Source: Saccoglossus kowalevskii
Lineage: Eukaryota > Hemichordata > Enteropneusta > Harrimaniidae
Assembly: GCF_000003605.2 (NCBI RefSeq)
Contig: NW_003105105.1
Coordinates: 47,758 to 92,383 of the forward strand
Reading direction: 5' to 3'
DNA: 44,626 nucleotides
Below, piece after piece: positions 1 to 12,191 of this stretch. A program made the translations under genes and the position numbers. Every line of letters begins with the position of its first letter. Within the stretch, counting starts at the first letter, position 1. Under the pieces are notes generated by a model. That model saw only the letters and a program-made list of their open reading frames with translations, searched no databases and was not told where the DNA came from.

Positions 1-272
1 CTGAAATATGCTTCTGTATCGAAAGACTTAAACAATGTTTTCTTAATGGTTTAACTTACTTTTCAGCAGATGCTATTTTTAAACGATGATTTTCACATAA
101 AAATTAGCGGGCTGTAATTACTCTTAACTATTGGCAGCGAAAGTGAAATAACTATTTGCAGCCAAATCTAAAATCAATTTGAAATTTTTGTTTTGCATAA
201 CCTGTTTAATATATGGCCCATAGATGTTCATGTAGTATACATTTATTATTAATTAATATTAAATAATCTTAC
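1..272 (-). other. RFX4 intron 6, first 272 bases
   Basis: This begins with the donor GTAAGATT at 272 and runs off the left edge. It is AT-rich and has no exon signal that I can support. Confidence 0.7.
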
Positions 273-350
273 CCCTGTACTCCTTGCTTTGAGTACATAA
301 CATCAAAGTACTGTGAAGCTTCTTTGACTGCGATCCCATAATAATGGTAC
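273..350 (-). CDS. RFX4: RFX4 exon 6 (end of DNA-binding domain)
   Basis: This 78-bp exon begins with G, which completes the Lys codon from exon 5 (QS-K), and encodes [20 protein letters not shown] followed by KQGVQ and two bases (GG). The YHYYGI motif is the hallmark end of wing W1 in RFX domains, and the [15 protein letters not shown] continuation is specific to RFX4 (vertebrate AVKESSQYYDVMYSKKG, from memory). The acceptor is TTTTGTAG ending at 351 and the donor is GTAAGATT at 272. The last residues (GVQ) differ from the vertebrate sequence, as expected at a less conserved exon edge. Later exons with the dimerisation domain are not in the window. Confidence 0.96.
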
Positions 351-1271
351 CTACAAAATAACAATCATAAGTATATTTGTAATTGTGGATTATAACAAGC
401 CTACGGGTGAAATACATCATGTTTTTTTTGTTCTCTTGTGACTGTCATTCATGATTTTGTAATACGATATCTCAGATACTAGATGAGGGGAAACAGAAGC
501 CTGCATTACCCGGTAATACCGCAAGGCTGTTACATGTTGGGTTTTTGTTCAACAATTTGTACCTGAATGGAATGGGTGGACGGATTGATCATACAAAAGG
601 GATCATGTTTCATCATGTAAAAAAACTTAGGAACAACCTTTCACAGCAAGAGGATTTATTGTTATTATTTGTTAATTCTGTCGTAATGATGCCTGTCTGT
701 ATTATATCGCGTGAAAGTTTGATTAAAGTTAAATTTGATTTGATTTTTACACTTTGCTTTGTTCAATGTGATATTCGAAGCAGTTTAACATCTAGCCTTA
801 ACTTTGTGAATTTACCTCAATTGTGTATGCGTCTGTCTGTGTGTCTGTGATCCTTTGATCAAGAAAGTCTGGACAAAAGAGGTGAAAATATCTGGGTTTG
901 ATTCATAAACACAGAAGAAAGGGCCTGAAAAAAGTCAGGCAGAACTTAACAATATCTCAAAGTGGAAATTTTAAAGGGTTCACTGATTTTTTGATCTGGT
1001 AATACCTCCTGGGATTAGTGAATACAATCGTCTTGCTTGTCAATAACAACACTTGGCAAAGCACACAATGGGCGCCCTCTACTGTGACAAAAGGACAATG
1101 TTGGTGGATATTTGGTTTTCTATCCTCCATGCATATACCATATATCTTGTTGATTTTACAGAAGGATAACTTGAGTATTTTAGGTTGAAATGCCGAATGC
1201 ACACACTAGAATATAACAATCATAAACTTAAAACAGTGGTTCTTGTATCACACAAGATACTATTTCCGAAA

Positions 1272-1474
1272 TAAACTGTAAAAAAATATTTTATTTTCAC
1301 TTGAAATGGATGGATGAATTAGTGAAAATACAATCTAGGAATATATTTTTTTTTTTTTATATATATTTTATATTCAACTCATCAAATATCAGCGAAAATA
1401 AATTCCATACATGACAGCCAAAATGTATTTTCAGTGAAAATTAATTCCAGCTGAAATAAAGTATTCTATGGTAC
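1272..1474. mobile_element. MITE-like AT-rich palindromic repeat, copy A
   Basis: The element has partly inverted ends: a left end with ACTGTAAAAAAATATTTTAT and a right end AAAGTATTCTATGGTAC. It contains short GAAAATAAATTCC-type modules in both orientations. It shares the core TATTCAACTCATCAAA, then ATCAGYGAAAATAAATTCC, with the element at 8781-8934. There is no coding capacity, so it would be a non-autonomous element. Repeats built of such GAAAATAAATTCC modules are, to my recollection, common in mollusc genomes. Boundaries are approximate and no clear target-site duplication was seen. Confidence 0.5.
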
Positions 1475-2138
1475 ATAACTTCACAAGTCACAGTAGAGAA
1501 AATACTCATTCTCATTTAGAATATAACTTATTTCGAACAGCTACAAAAAAAAACAAACGATGAATACAGTTGGAATGAACATCAACCGGAAAAGTCAGAT
1601 AGTCATACCAACTTGATTGTCAGTACTTTTATTTTTATACTTTTATTTATTTTTCAAACAATAGCCAACAAAATACACTTCTATTTCGGTCAGACGGAAA
1701 TAAGTAATTTTGTTGAAATGAAAGTTAAAAAATGTATTTGAAAAGCATCATTAATTACAATAATTATCATTATCAACAAATCATTCAATATCAAAGCCTA
1801 CTTATGCAAATATATAACACAGCTTCCGTAATTATTTTTATGTTGTTGCTTTGTGGACTATTGTTAAGAGCCATCATTGTACGTATGCTACAGTTACAAA
1901 TGACACAGAGTTAATGAGAGAGATCAACCCCTATGGTGGATCGTTAGTCAGGAAGCCCAAAGGACAGGTTTTATATAAGCATAGGGAATGGATAGCATGT
2001 AGATTTGATACCAGGGGGGTCTAGTTCCTGAAAGTGAAGTATTGTAATCAAGCTAATACAGTGTATAAAGGTTACCCAATCTGCTCACACAGCGAGAGTG
2101 ATTATGAAACAATAAAGTAAGAGACACAGACACAAATG

Positions 2139-2335
2139 GCTCAAACACATTTAAATATATATATTGATACATGTATTTGGTACAGAACAAAATATATTTT
2201 AACATTTTTATGTATTTTTAGGTAATTTGTTGGTTAATTTTGGACAAAATGGACATGATTTTTCTATTACCCAGGATTAAAATCTATTAGTGACCAAAAA
2301 AATTATGCAAAGACAAGATCTCCAGAATAAAAGTC
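2139..2335. repeat. Direct tandem duplication, unit 1 (197 bp)
   Basis: The unit begins GCTCAAACACATTTAAATAT and ends CTCCAGAATAAAAGTC. It abuts a second unit with the same ends and nearly the same internal modules (TTTTTAGGTAATTTGTTG, GGACAAAATGGACATGAT). Relative to unit 2 it lacks about 118 bases in the middle. It lies in intron 5 and has no coding signal. Confidence 0.8.
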
Positions 2336-2650
2336 GCTCAAACGCATTTAAATATATATATTGATATTTGGTACAGAAAAAAAAAATGTTTTTGGGTTCC
2401 AAATATAAAGTTGACATTTGACGACACTTGATTTTCCACTATACCAAAATCAAGAATTTTTTAGGTTAACAAATTCTAATAATTTTTCCCGCCAAAATTT
2501 GGTTTCAACATTTTGTAAATTTTTATGTATTTTTAGGTAATTTGTTGATTATTTTTGGACAAAATGGACATGATTTTTCTATTACCCAAAATTAAAATCT
2601 GTTAGTGACCAATAAAATGATGCACAGACGAGATCTCCAGAATAAAAGTC
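2336..2650. repeat. Direct tandem duplication, unit 2 (315 bp)
   Basis: The unit begins GCTCAAACGCATTTAAATAT exactly where unit 1 stops and ends CTCCAGAATAAAAGTC. It carries an extra middle stretch (about 2382-2510, including GACGACACTTGATTTTCC) that unit 1 lacks. Either unit 1 suffered a deletion or unit 2 is the fuller copy of an interspersed repeat. Confidence 0.8.
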
Positions 2651-3451
2651 CCAAAAATGGAGACACCCGGAAAAAAGTAAATATATTCTATTTTTGTATA
2701 TTGCACAGATTTTGTATACTTTACTGGCATTAATAATTTTGTTGTAAATCATTTTATCTGTATCTCAGCGGCTCAAAAATTTATCCACCGAATATTTACT
2801 TCCAGCTTATGAATAAGGTTACTACAAGATGAGCACATGGTTGCACATCCATTAGCGGTTGTAATTCTCCTTTTGTTAAAACTATTACAAGTTATAGTGA
2901 ATCTAATGGTGGGACCCGTGATTTAATCTTCCTCACATGCTGCTGTAATGGAAAAAATATGGTCACAGAGTATGCCAGAATAAATTGGAAATGATGTGAG
3001 GAAATTTGGTTAATAATGACAAAAATTTAATTTTTTAGTCTAGAAATTTAATTTTGGTTCTATTTTCAGGTTTAACGCATTCTGGTTTCTAAATTTGGAA
3101 AAATATCTTCTGAATCTAGTGTATTTGAGATATGACACAGTTACACAGTATGTACGAATACACATTATTATTATATGTATGTGCAACCACAGTTTCTTTC
3201 AAACTATTATCAGTAATTATATGTTGCAGATGGGCAGCTATCAAGTATTATTAATTTATTTTTCAACCATTTTTAAATCACAAAAATTATAATTCATGGA
3301 TTTGCTGGCGATTTATTTTATTCTCTATTGTATTTCAATTACCTTAGCAAATTACAATTAACTGATAGACAAAACTGAATATTTTAGCAAAACTGGACAT
3401 TTTCGAGAGCTACCAGATGATTTAATAGTAATAAGTGTGAAATGAACTTAC

Positions 3452-3513
3452 TTGGATTGCCCTCTTGTTCCAAGTCTTCTGGTGGTCAGCTGTGGAAACT
3501 GCTGTCGTATTAT
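3452..3513 (-). CDS. RFX4: RFX4 exon 5 (recognition helix and wing of the DNA-binding domain)
   Basis: This 62-bp exon encodes IIRQQFPQLTTRRLGTRGQS plus two bases (AA) of a Lys codon. It continues directly from NAASFGK in exon 4 and carries the rest of recognition helix 3 and the start of wing W1 (RRLGTRGQSK), the part of RFX proteins that makes most X-box contacts in the known RFX1-DNA structure. The residues are identical, as far as I recall, to vertebrate RFX4. The acceptor is TTTGCTTGTAG ending at 3514 and the donor is GTAAGTTC at 3451. Phase is 0 in and 2 out. The exon is too short to be found by ORF length and was located by motif. Confidence 0.97.
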
Positions 3514-6090
3514 CTACAAGCAAATAAGAGTAAAATTACAAATACATCTAGTGTAATTTCCTCTCATGTCATTCATTTCTTTTGCTAGTTATCTTGTTTT
3601 GGGGAGGGAATTACAATTCCCATTTGAGTTTTTAAACAAATAATAGTAAAGTCCGCCATATCAGCAACTGTAAAACCATTTCATCATGTTTATATTTTCA
3701 CTAATTCTAAATAAAAAACCTTAATGATAATCTGAAAATTTTAATTAAATTTTCATTTTAATTTTACAATCTAACATAAAATAACTATTAGTACTTGAAA
3801 ACAATACAGTACATCTGTTATAGTATAGCCCTCCAGCCCCAGACTGTGATTATCGAGATTAAATTATTTTCTTAATGAGAAATACGCTTGCTGAAATAAA
3901 CATATCATTTCTTAAAATGCTATCAGAAATGAAACTCCAGAATATTTAAATTAGTATGTGAATTATATCAACATATCTTAGAAAAAATAGGATATCAGAA
4001 GAAATTTTGAATTCTCTCACTAAAAAAACTGTAGATTTCTCAAAGAAACAATTCCAGAGAAGGAGGGGAAAAATATAAATTCATCATCGCTGTTACCCAT
4101 ACATCATAAAGCATATTAATCCCATCATGTGAATCAGCAGTGCACGCCTTAGAACTTGAGACTATGTATTCAAGAGAGATAGAAGGGGGAGAATCTAATA
4201 GGAAGATGGTTTTAATAAACTGTCACAAGAGATACATGTACTACAGCACAAGTCTCAAGTTACTTGCACTAAAGCAGGCTAATTTAAAACCTTATCACCT
4301 GCCCTCACTGTGTATGTCATATAGAGCTTTTAACGGAAGCACTGTGCCAGCTATTGTCCAGCCTCCTCAATAGCCTTTAGGTTTTCCAGTTCACCAAACT
4401 GCCTAATTCTTATGTTCTCCAACGTGATTATCATGCTTCGTGGTTGATATGAAAATACAGAAAATAAAATCCACAGACAATACTAAATCTCTGACCAGAC
4501 ATTTCATTGAAGTATTATGCTCTTGAAACGTTTCGGGCGAATTAACACAGATACACTATGCGAGGTGATCTTAGAGACTTAACAGTCTTCAAAAAACGAG
4601 GAGACTTTTATGAGCCAGAAGTATAATTCATCCCAAGCACACGCAGATTAGAATATTTCCCCTTAAGTGTCCATTTCAGATGTCAACGCTTTCCAACATG
4701 TGTTGCACGCACATTAATTGAAGCTGCTAAAGTGTCATTTTACGTACTTCAATGGAGTGGGATTCGAGGCTCTTAGCGTGGGCATTATTTGATGTACTTT
4801 ATTACGCGACTTGAGGTGTTGGGTAGCTAGACGGCTATGACATCTGCAACTGGCTACAAAAATGTTTCATTGACAGTGCATTTTAATCCCATTAGTGTAA
4901 TTACGTGCCCTAGGCAGCATATGTCGGCTTCCATTATCAATTCTTTCCTTCTTTTTTAAATAGTCACAATTTGGCTTTAGTTTCCCAGTGTTTTCTTAAC
5001 TGGCGGTGATCTTTAAAAACATCCTTTGTCCCTCGCTACAGCCTGATTGTGCTTATAGTCTAAAATAAAATGTATTTAGTAGTTCGTATAATATCTAGTA
5101 ATTTGTGTATGTGTGTGTGTTGTGATGGTATGACTGACTGGCATTATCTCTATCACTTTGATCAAGTTTAACATTATTTTCTGACCAATTATATTATGAC
5201 TGCTGGATAGAATAGAGCATCACAACCCTGGGAAATCCACCATTGTATCAGACGATGTTTTCAAGTACCACATTATTTCATTCCACACCATCATGATAAA
5301 TTGGCCAACTCCAATATAATACTACTCCAAGCCTAATCACTGGGTAAAGTGTGCACAATGAGTGAAGTATCTCACGCAAAGCCACCACAAATCTAAGTGA
5401 TCATCTATAAACTGTGCAATACTAAGTATTTGGCAGGCAAGCACCAATTCTTTTCGCAAGGGATGGAGGCTTATAATTTCATTTTCTAGAAATGTCATCA
5501 AAAGGAGCAAGGGGGAAGTAGTTGGAAGTATTAGGGGGATTTTTCACATTATCAATCATTCTCATGGCTTTCTAAATATTTGAGGTTTGTTTTGTTTTTT
5601 ATTATAGTTTTGGTTTGTTGACGTACACATTTTTTTCATCATTTTATCACGCTTCACTCCCCATCATTTAATGGTAGATCCTGACACTTATTTTATTATC
5701 CCACAAAGTCATTGTTATATTTATGAGTGAACAGCCAACAGTTGAAGTATCCTCCAAACTGAATGAATCAAAATGACCATATGGGACGACACAATTCATT
5801 TATGGAGTAAGGTTTAATTAGGAGTTTTATCATAGAACAGGAAATCAGTAACTACTTGCCCATATGAGTCGTCCATACAGATGCGACTAATCAGAAGAAG
5901 TGCCACAAAATTTGAGGAATAAAAATCAGAACAGATATCACAAATCATTAAAAGCATTATGGCCAATACGTCGGAACTTCTAGTGCAATAACAACATTTT
6001 CAGACATTTACTAAACGACAACTCGGCATACACAGTCATGATACGATACATTTCTCTTGCTCATTTACGTCATTTTTACGTCACTGTGCC

Positions 6091-6219
6091 GACTACTGAA
6101 ATACAGCCTCTTTTAAATTAAAATTTGATCTCAAAGAGTACAACCAACCTCATATGAATAGCTTTTCTGTTGCACTAATGTGAACAAACAGAAGTTGACT
6201 AATTTACAAAGACCTAAAA
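6091..6219. repeat. Interspersed ~130-bp repeat, copy 1
   Basis: The copy starts GACTACTGAAATACAGCCTC and ends at GACCTAAAA. It matches 11355-11485 in the same orientation with only scattered substitutions and one short A-run difference, for example GTACAACCAACCTCATA and TCTGTTGCACTAATGTGAAC in both. It has no ORF and no clear terminal structure, so the family is unknown to me. Confidence 0.75.
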
Positions 6220-8780
6220 GTGCTTAGTCACAAGGGGTCTACAACTTATAGGAAAAGTGTATTACAACTACTATCTCTCTTTCATTTTGAACAATAACCT
6301 TTGATTTAAAGAAAATTCAAAAAAATGTTATTACCACCAGATGCCACACATCACAATCTTGAGAATTTGATTTTTAAACTGAACGAATTATATCTAAGCT
6401 TTGATTAATATACTAACTATCAAATCACCTTTCTAAAAAAAAACCATAAAAACACAGGCATTGCCTAATGATGAATTGTATATAAAAGAATCGCTAGAAG
6501 GCATGTATGGCTGACTGGCCATGTATGCCTCTCCCTTCCTCACCAAAGTACATATGCAATGGCTGACCAATCACAAGCTCACAATGGCTCGATGTCTCAA
6601 GTTCTTTCAGTGCTGTTTGACATTCACTTGCCGATTTATCATCATTACTGTCAGGGGGCACTGACTCAAACCAAGCATCATTTTATTATTCACAGTCTTG
6701 CTACACGTGTCCATTTCTCACACTCAAATATGAAAGGCAAGTTCACACAAGAACGCATTTTACTCTCTGTGGTTCAAGCAAAATGAATCAATTTTAGTTT
6801 ATTCTTTATCACACGGCCATGGAGCCATTATCAAATCACAGTTTAGAGTGAAATATCACTGCTGATGTGGTATAGTAAACATCACAATATTCATAATACA
6901 TGTTATCATTTGAACAGTACACAAAGAAAAACAATCTATGCAACACTATCGTCTTTTATCACAGCAACTTGAGAATAGCAGACCGAGTAACAACAATTAC
7001 TTAAATGGTGAAATGACAATAACACATTAACACATAAAAATGCTGACTGAAATTTTATTTTGAAAAATGCCTAATTAGCATAAATGAGCTTACGATTTGT
7101 AAAATTATGATGTCTTTAACACTAAAGAGTAGAAAGCTAGCAATATGAACAACCTCATAGTATTGGGCTGACAATGGTCAGATTGAGAAGTGTTCATTTT
7201 TAGTGTGGACAGGGCTACTGATTGTTACATGTACTCTATACATCAAGGCTTCAGTAGGATATTTATGGTTCTATCTACTCCACTGTATTAGGCATTGTTA
7301 TACTGATGACCCCGCTATTCAGCCACAGAGTGCCAATTAAATATAGAAAAATGTCCTCAACTTGGGGGACAATTTGGGGTTTTTATAGGTGTCAAAAATG
7401 TGTAACAGCCTAGCATTTCATTGCACATAATAAACTCTGATGGCCAAATGTAAGGGTAAGGTCAAAGTGAATGCGTGCTGCAGGTGAAGATTACTATTTC
7501 ATTGTTATTGAAACGGGACATACATCGCCTGTTGTTTTGAATGATACACTGAGCCGAGTATGCAAAATGAAAAAAAAAAAATTGCTGTGACTTGTTGTGA
7601 TATTGGATAGCTAATTACAGTCTGAGTGTAATAACCGCAGACAATGAAAGAAGGTAAGGAGTGTCCATGGTTCGACTATTCATTTCACTTTCCCAAATGG
7701 CCCTGAGAATTGGAACAAATCACCGACAGTTACTTGTGATTAATTGTCTTCTTCATTCAGTATGCTAACCAAAGGAAACCTCTTTTTTTATATAATTAAA
7801 GGTGACAGTGCACTCTTGAGAAAGACAAATTGCGTTGTCCTAAAAGAAACGTCTAATAATGGTAAACCAGTTCTGTGTATATGGCTTAACCGTTTGTGAG
7901 GTAAAGAATTATAGGTGGACCCCATTTTGCATCTCAAAAAAAAACCTGATTCCTTTCACATGGGTTTTTAATAGCTAGAAACTTAACAATTAATTGCATT
8001 TTAAAACTCAACCTTTTGATGCGCTATTTGTGACTTTTGACTGATTTGAAATTTTGTCGAGGTCATCCCACAATCTGTCTTTGTTGCTGCTTCACTCCCG
8101 GTCTCAATGTTTGATTGGAAACTAAAGACAATGAGATAGGTGCTGATAATATAAGGTGAGAGGTTCTTTCTCTGCACATCTCTATTCATAGTCTATGAGC
8201 TGTTTTCAAGAGACGGATAAAGCCACGTCTGATCGCTTTGTTCTTCAACTCAGTAACAATGGAAATAAATAAATACCATTGGGCGGTGTTAGATATGTCA
8301 TGGTTACAGGACATCGGAGTGACAGAGACACAAACACTATTATACAAATACACTGTTTGCTTGTATAATACTCTACTAAGCACCAACACCCCAATGGCTA
8401 TGAAACGTACTACAGGAATCTTACAGCAACCCAAGGGAAATTATATGACAAACCACCCTTTAAAAAGTAAACGAAACACAGCACAAATGAGGTCAAAACA
8501 TAAATGCGAATCAACTTTTTGTACGATTGCTCAAATGGAATCAGTTCTATTTGCATCATTGTCAAAAAAGATCTCAAGCGAACACATGCATGTATTCTTG
8601 TTTAAATCCTTCATAAAATTGTTCTGAAATGCACATACAGTCAATTGCACAAAACTAAATATCTTACAAGAGGGAGGTGTGAAATAACATTCTGTGAGTA
8701 AAAATTTAAATATTCCAATCTTTATTTGAATAGTTTAGAAAATAAAAAAAATAATTTGTTTGTAAACAGAAAGTGAGGCA

Positions 8781-8934
8781 TACTGTAGAATACTTTATTT
8801 ATTCGCTTGGAATTTATTTTCGCTATTTTCGCTGAAAGGATGATTCCGTGAAAATAAAATCCAGCGAATATACTTTTTTTCCTATATTTCGCATTCAACT
8901 CATCAAAAATCAGTGAAAATAAATTCCATACATA
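8781..8934. mobile_element. MITE-like AT-rich palindromic repeat, copy B
   Basis: The left end reads TACTGTAGAATACTTTATTT and is followed by TTCGCT/AGCGAA modules in both orientations. The core ATTCAACTCATCAAA and the following CAGTGAAAATAAATTCC, then ATACAT, match copy A at about 1380-1412. The right end of copy A, read in reverse complement (CATAGAATACTTTATTT), matches the left end of copy B, as expected for a palindromic element whose right end is lost here. It is non-coding and the boundaries are approximate. Confidence 0.5.
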
Positions 8935-11354
8935 CCTTTTCACCACCAGACTTTATTGCCCAAATTTGTCTGCACTTTTTTTTTTATATTCGTCAATATT
9001 TCTGAAAATTAACCCTAATTTTGGGGCCAACTAACAAAATTTGTGTAAATTTTAAGTTTTTACTAAAAAATAATTGTTCCTTTTTTGTCCCAATCTTTTG
9101 AAGGAAAGTGCAGACTATAAACAGGACTATTTTGTGATGAAAAGAGGGAACTTGTGGTGAAATCTTTTTTTGTGTATTTTACATCTGTATGACATTTCAT
9201 TCCAAATCAGAATAAGGATATGAACGCAATAAAGATTATTATTACATAATTTGGCAGTGACAGCGTGAAATATCCCATACACAAATCAGATGTACTGGCA
9301 CAGTGAGCAGTTCACTAGTTAGAGTGCTCACAGCTCAGTACAATGTGAAGCAAGCAGTGTGTGTTGTACAAACAGCAGGGGAGGCTTCTGATTGTAGTAT
9401 TCGGCTCCAATACAATATATCATGTTTAATGCAGTTTAATGGTCATGAAGGTCAAGATATAATACAAACCACAGAACTTCCAAACCAAGATTGCAAAGAA
9501 CCACCCCGTTGACATGAAACATCTATCAGGTATGTAGTATTCACAGACAATACATCAAAGATGCACCCAGCATTGGGGGAAAATGCCTGGAGTTGGCATG
9601 ACGATGGGTTGCTAGGAAACAGCTTAGCAGGCATGAGTGGATAGAAAATATGAAGGAAGTGGACAAGTAAAGAACAAATGATTTTATCATTGCTTTGAGG
9701 CTGGGTACTTGGAAACCTTTACAAATTAAATCAATACCCTGATGGTTGTAAACTCTCAAAAGTAGTCCAGTAGGCCAGTAGGTTGTCAACTGCTATGTTA
9801 AAAGATGGTTTCTTAGGATACCTACCACAAGGAATGGTGTTCAGGAAATCTGATATGAATGTTATAACAGTTAGCTCTGCTTGTAATACATGCAACGCAG
9901 TGAATAGGCAGCTGATGAGTGGGTATTATAACTGACCCCGGGAGCCGAGAACGTCAACGCTTTTCAGAATCTCTAGAGAATTGACCAAGTTGCTTTAAAT
10001 TTTTAACACTCAAAAGTAAGATTTTTATTGCTTTTAAATAGAAATAAAAATGAAAGACGCAGCGGTAAACCTGCACATATTTTATGCAATTTATGCAGTA
10101 AAAGTCAGGTGACAAGAAACAGAGACTCAGACAGAGCAGACCATCAAATTTGAATATGTGTGTGATAAAAAAATATATAAACTCAGTGCTATATTATTAT
10201 TGAAAAAATGAAAAAAAGCAACTTTTTTTTATCAAAATAATACTTCATATGATTACATTGTCCATAAAAGAAATATTGAGATAAAGGCTGCACTTCTATC
10301 ACTTTGGAAATCGCTAAGGGGCACGTACATCTCACCGTCTCAACCTCCCTCCCCCTATCATTAGCGAGTATATGCATGATTAATGTGTACCAATCAATGT
10401 TTCATAACAATGGAGTTATACGCGAACAATAGAATAGCCTGTGGGTACATCTCAGTTACAATAAACGATGTCGTTAAGCTTTCTGAATAGATACGCTATC
10501 AACTATTGTCGCCAGTATCTAGTTTTGTATCACAGAGGTTTTGATATGAACAACTTGAATTGGCATATTTATAAATTTTATGAAAAACTGTTACATTAAC
10601 TTTCAAATGTGGTATGTTATTGTGATGAGGAGGATGATAACCACAGCTAATTACTGTAGCACTTGTAGCAATTATCTGAGAATTCACATATTATGAATAT
10701 TTTTGTTTTGTACTGGCAGAAAAATTTTACTTTTGACTTGACTTTTGAGATTATGTTTGTTTTCTCACTCTTATTTCATTCCTTTTTTACTGATTTCAAT
10801 AATATTTATTTTATCAGGTCATGCAACTAGAATGTACATTTCCAGTCACAAATAATGTGTGACAGATAAAAGTATTTTCATTTGAAGACTTCAAAGTAAA
10901 ATTTAGTAAATCTCATTTGAGGTAGCAACTTCAGTTTTCACGATTTCTACATGCCTCATTAGAAATGTGATAACATTTATAACATTTCCTTGTTGTCTTT
11001 TTTTTAGTGATTTTTAGCATGTTCGTTTATAAACAGCAGGAGATCATTAGGAAAAAACATAATTATATGTGTCTTGTGTCTCTATTAAGGGGGAACAAGC
11101 AGGTACTAGGAGGGGGGTTATCTCTGTCTCCAGGGATGCCAATTAACCAAAAGTAGAGGTTGCGCCACCCTGCTATTTTCATTTGTTCCATTGGAGGAAG
11201 CCTGCTAATCTCAGACGTATAATATAATTGCAAGAAACATAACAAAAAATGATTTTTTCCCTACAAAAAATTCAACATTGTGTGTGATGTAGGGGGCAGA
11301 CCAGAAAATGAGCTTACTAGGCAAAAGTCGTTAGGTATGAAACTCTCAAACAAT

Positions 11355-11485
11355 GACTACTGAAGTACAGCCTCTTTTAAATTAAAATTTTATCTCAAAG
11401 AGTACAACCAACCTCATAGGAATAGCTTTTCTGTTGCACTAATGTGAACAAACAAAAGTTGACTAATTTAAAAAAAGACCTAAAA
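11355..11485. repeat. Interspersed ~130-bp repeat, copy 2
   Basis: The copy starts GACTACTGAAGTACAGCCTC and ends at GACCTAAAA, matching 6091-6219. Both copies lie in intron 4 of the RFX4 gene, about 5.3 kb apart. The similarity stops sharply on both sides, as expected for an inserted or duplicated fragment. Confidence 0.75.
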
Positions 11486-12067
11486 ACGATTTTATCTCCC
11501 ATATGATCTTAATCAAGTTTCTTTGATATTTTTGATATCATTTTTTGTTTTGTTTGGCCTTGGGAGCAATTACAGAATATATTCCACTGGAATAAATAGA
11601 GAAAAAAACGATACTAAAGATATTTTGGAAAACACTCGCCCCCAATATTTTATTAATGGTATAAGTTAGCATGAATCGGAGGGAAGGAGGGAATTATTAA
11701 AGCTGTTAGCGGCTTATAGAACTGCTTCTGTGTGCTTTGTTTCAAAACTTACATCATTATCATACGTAAAGTAGCATGATGAAGAGCAGTATCTGGTAAC
11801 CATGGTGATGATTATTTATAAACTTTCACTTTCATCATCAGACTCTGTCAAGTCAGATTTAAATTTTACAATACTGCGCATTAGTGCAATGCAGTATGGG
11901 AAGGAAATAGAGAGATGTTATCACATTATCTGTAACTAAATTAAATACCAATTTAAGGATTATAAAATGCAAGTGCTTCCTTACTAGTATGAAAAGGTGG
12001 CGTCTTATACAGAACGATGCGAGCAAAGAAGGCGCAATTTGAGCTACTAGTATTATGTGAACTTTAC

Positions 12068-12191
12068 CTTTCCAAAACTTGCGGCGTTCACGGGTTGAGT
12101 GTCGTGTTTTTCACAATAATCCAGGTAGTGCATATACAAGGCACTCCGTGGTATGCATACACCTTCGGCGATCTCGTAGTTTTCTTCCAAC
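12068..12191 (-). CDS. RFX4: RFX4 exon 4 (N-terminal half of RFX DNA-binding domain)
   Basis: This 124-bp exon encodes [20 protein letters not shown] followed by [21 protein letters not shown]. It is the most conserved exon in the window. It covers the first two helices of the RFX winged-helix domain and the start of the recognition helix (NAASFGK). One base (G) completes the Trp codon started in exon 3; the exon ends in phase 0 at AAG|GTAAAGT. Reading through the donor gives VKFT and a stop soon after, which confirms the exon edge. The [23 protein letters not shown] wording is RFX4-type, whereas RFX6 has CEGVCLPR and RFX1-3 have different residues here (family knowledge). The protein would act as a nuclear DNA-binding factor, probably as a homo- or heterodimer through regions that lie outside the window. 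Confidence 0.97.

Larger units (their letters stand above)
351..3451 (-). other. RFX4 intron 5
   Basis: The donor is GTAAGTTC at 3451 and the acceptor is TTGTTATTTTGTAG ending at 351. The intron is strongly AT-rich. It contains one copy of the MITE-like repeat (about 1272-1474) and a head-to-tail tandem duplication (2139-2650). Small open frames here (for example 545-850 plus, 3095-3292 plus) have low-complexity translations and no supporting signals. Nothing else is recognised. Confidence 0.85.
3514..12067 (-). other. RFX4 intron 4 (about 8.6 kb)
   Basis: The donor is GTAAAGT at 12067 and the acceptor is TTTGCTTGTAG ending at 3514. The intron is CpG-poor except for a block at about 4.5-4.98 kb. 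It holds two copies of a roughly 130-bp interspersed repeat (6091-6219 and 11355-11485) and one copy of a MITE-like palindromic repeat (8781-8934). A short (TG)n tract is near 5106-5120 and an X-box-like sequence is at 11796-11809. Open frames such as 8238-8627 on the plus strand show no recognisable protein features. The remaining stretches are plain AT-rich DNA with nothing I can name. Confidence 0.85.

Noticed and set aside
8238-8627. 129-codon plus-strand open frame in intron 4
   Set aside because: No domain, signal or splice context; antisense to another chance frame in the same intron; composition is that of the surrounding AT-rich DNA.
9440-9454. DR3-like TGGTCA-TGA-AGGTCA
   Set aside because: The first half-site begins with T instead of a purine, so it is a weak match and likely to be chance.
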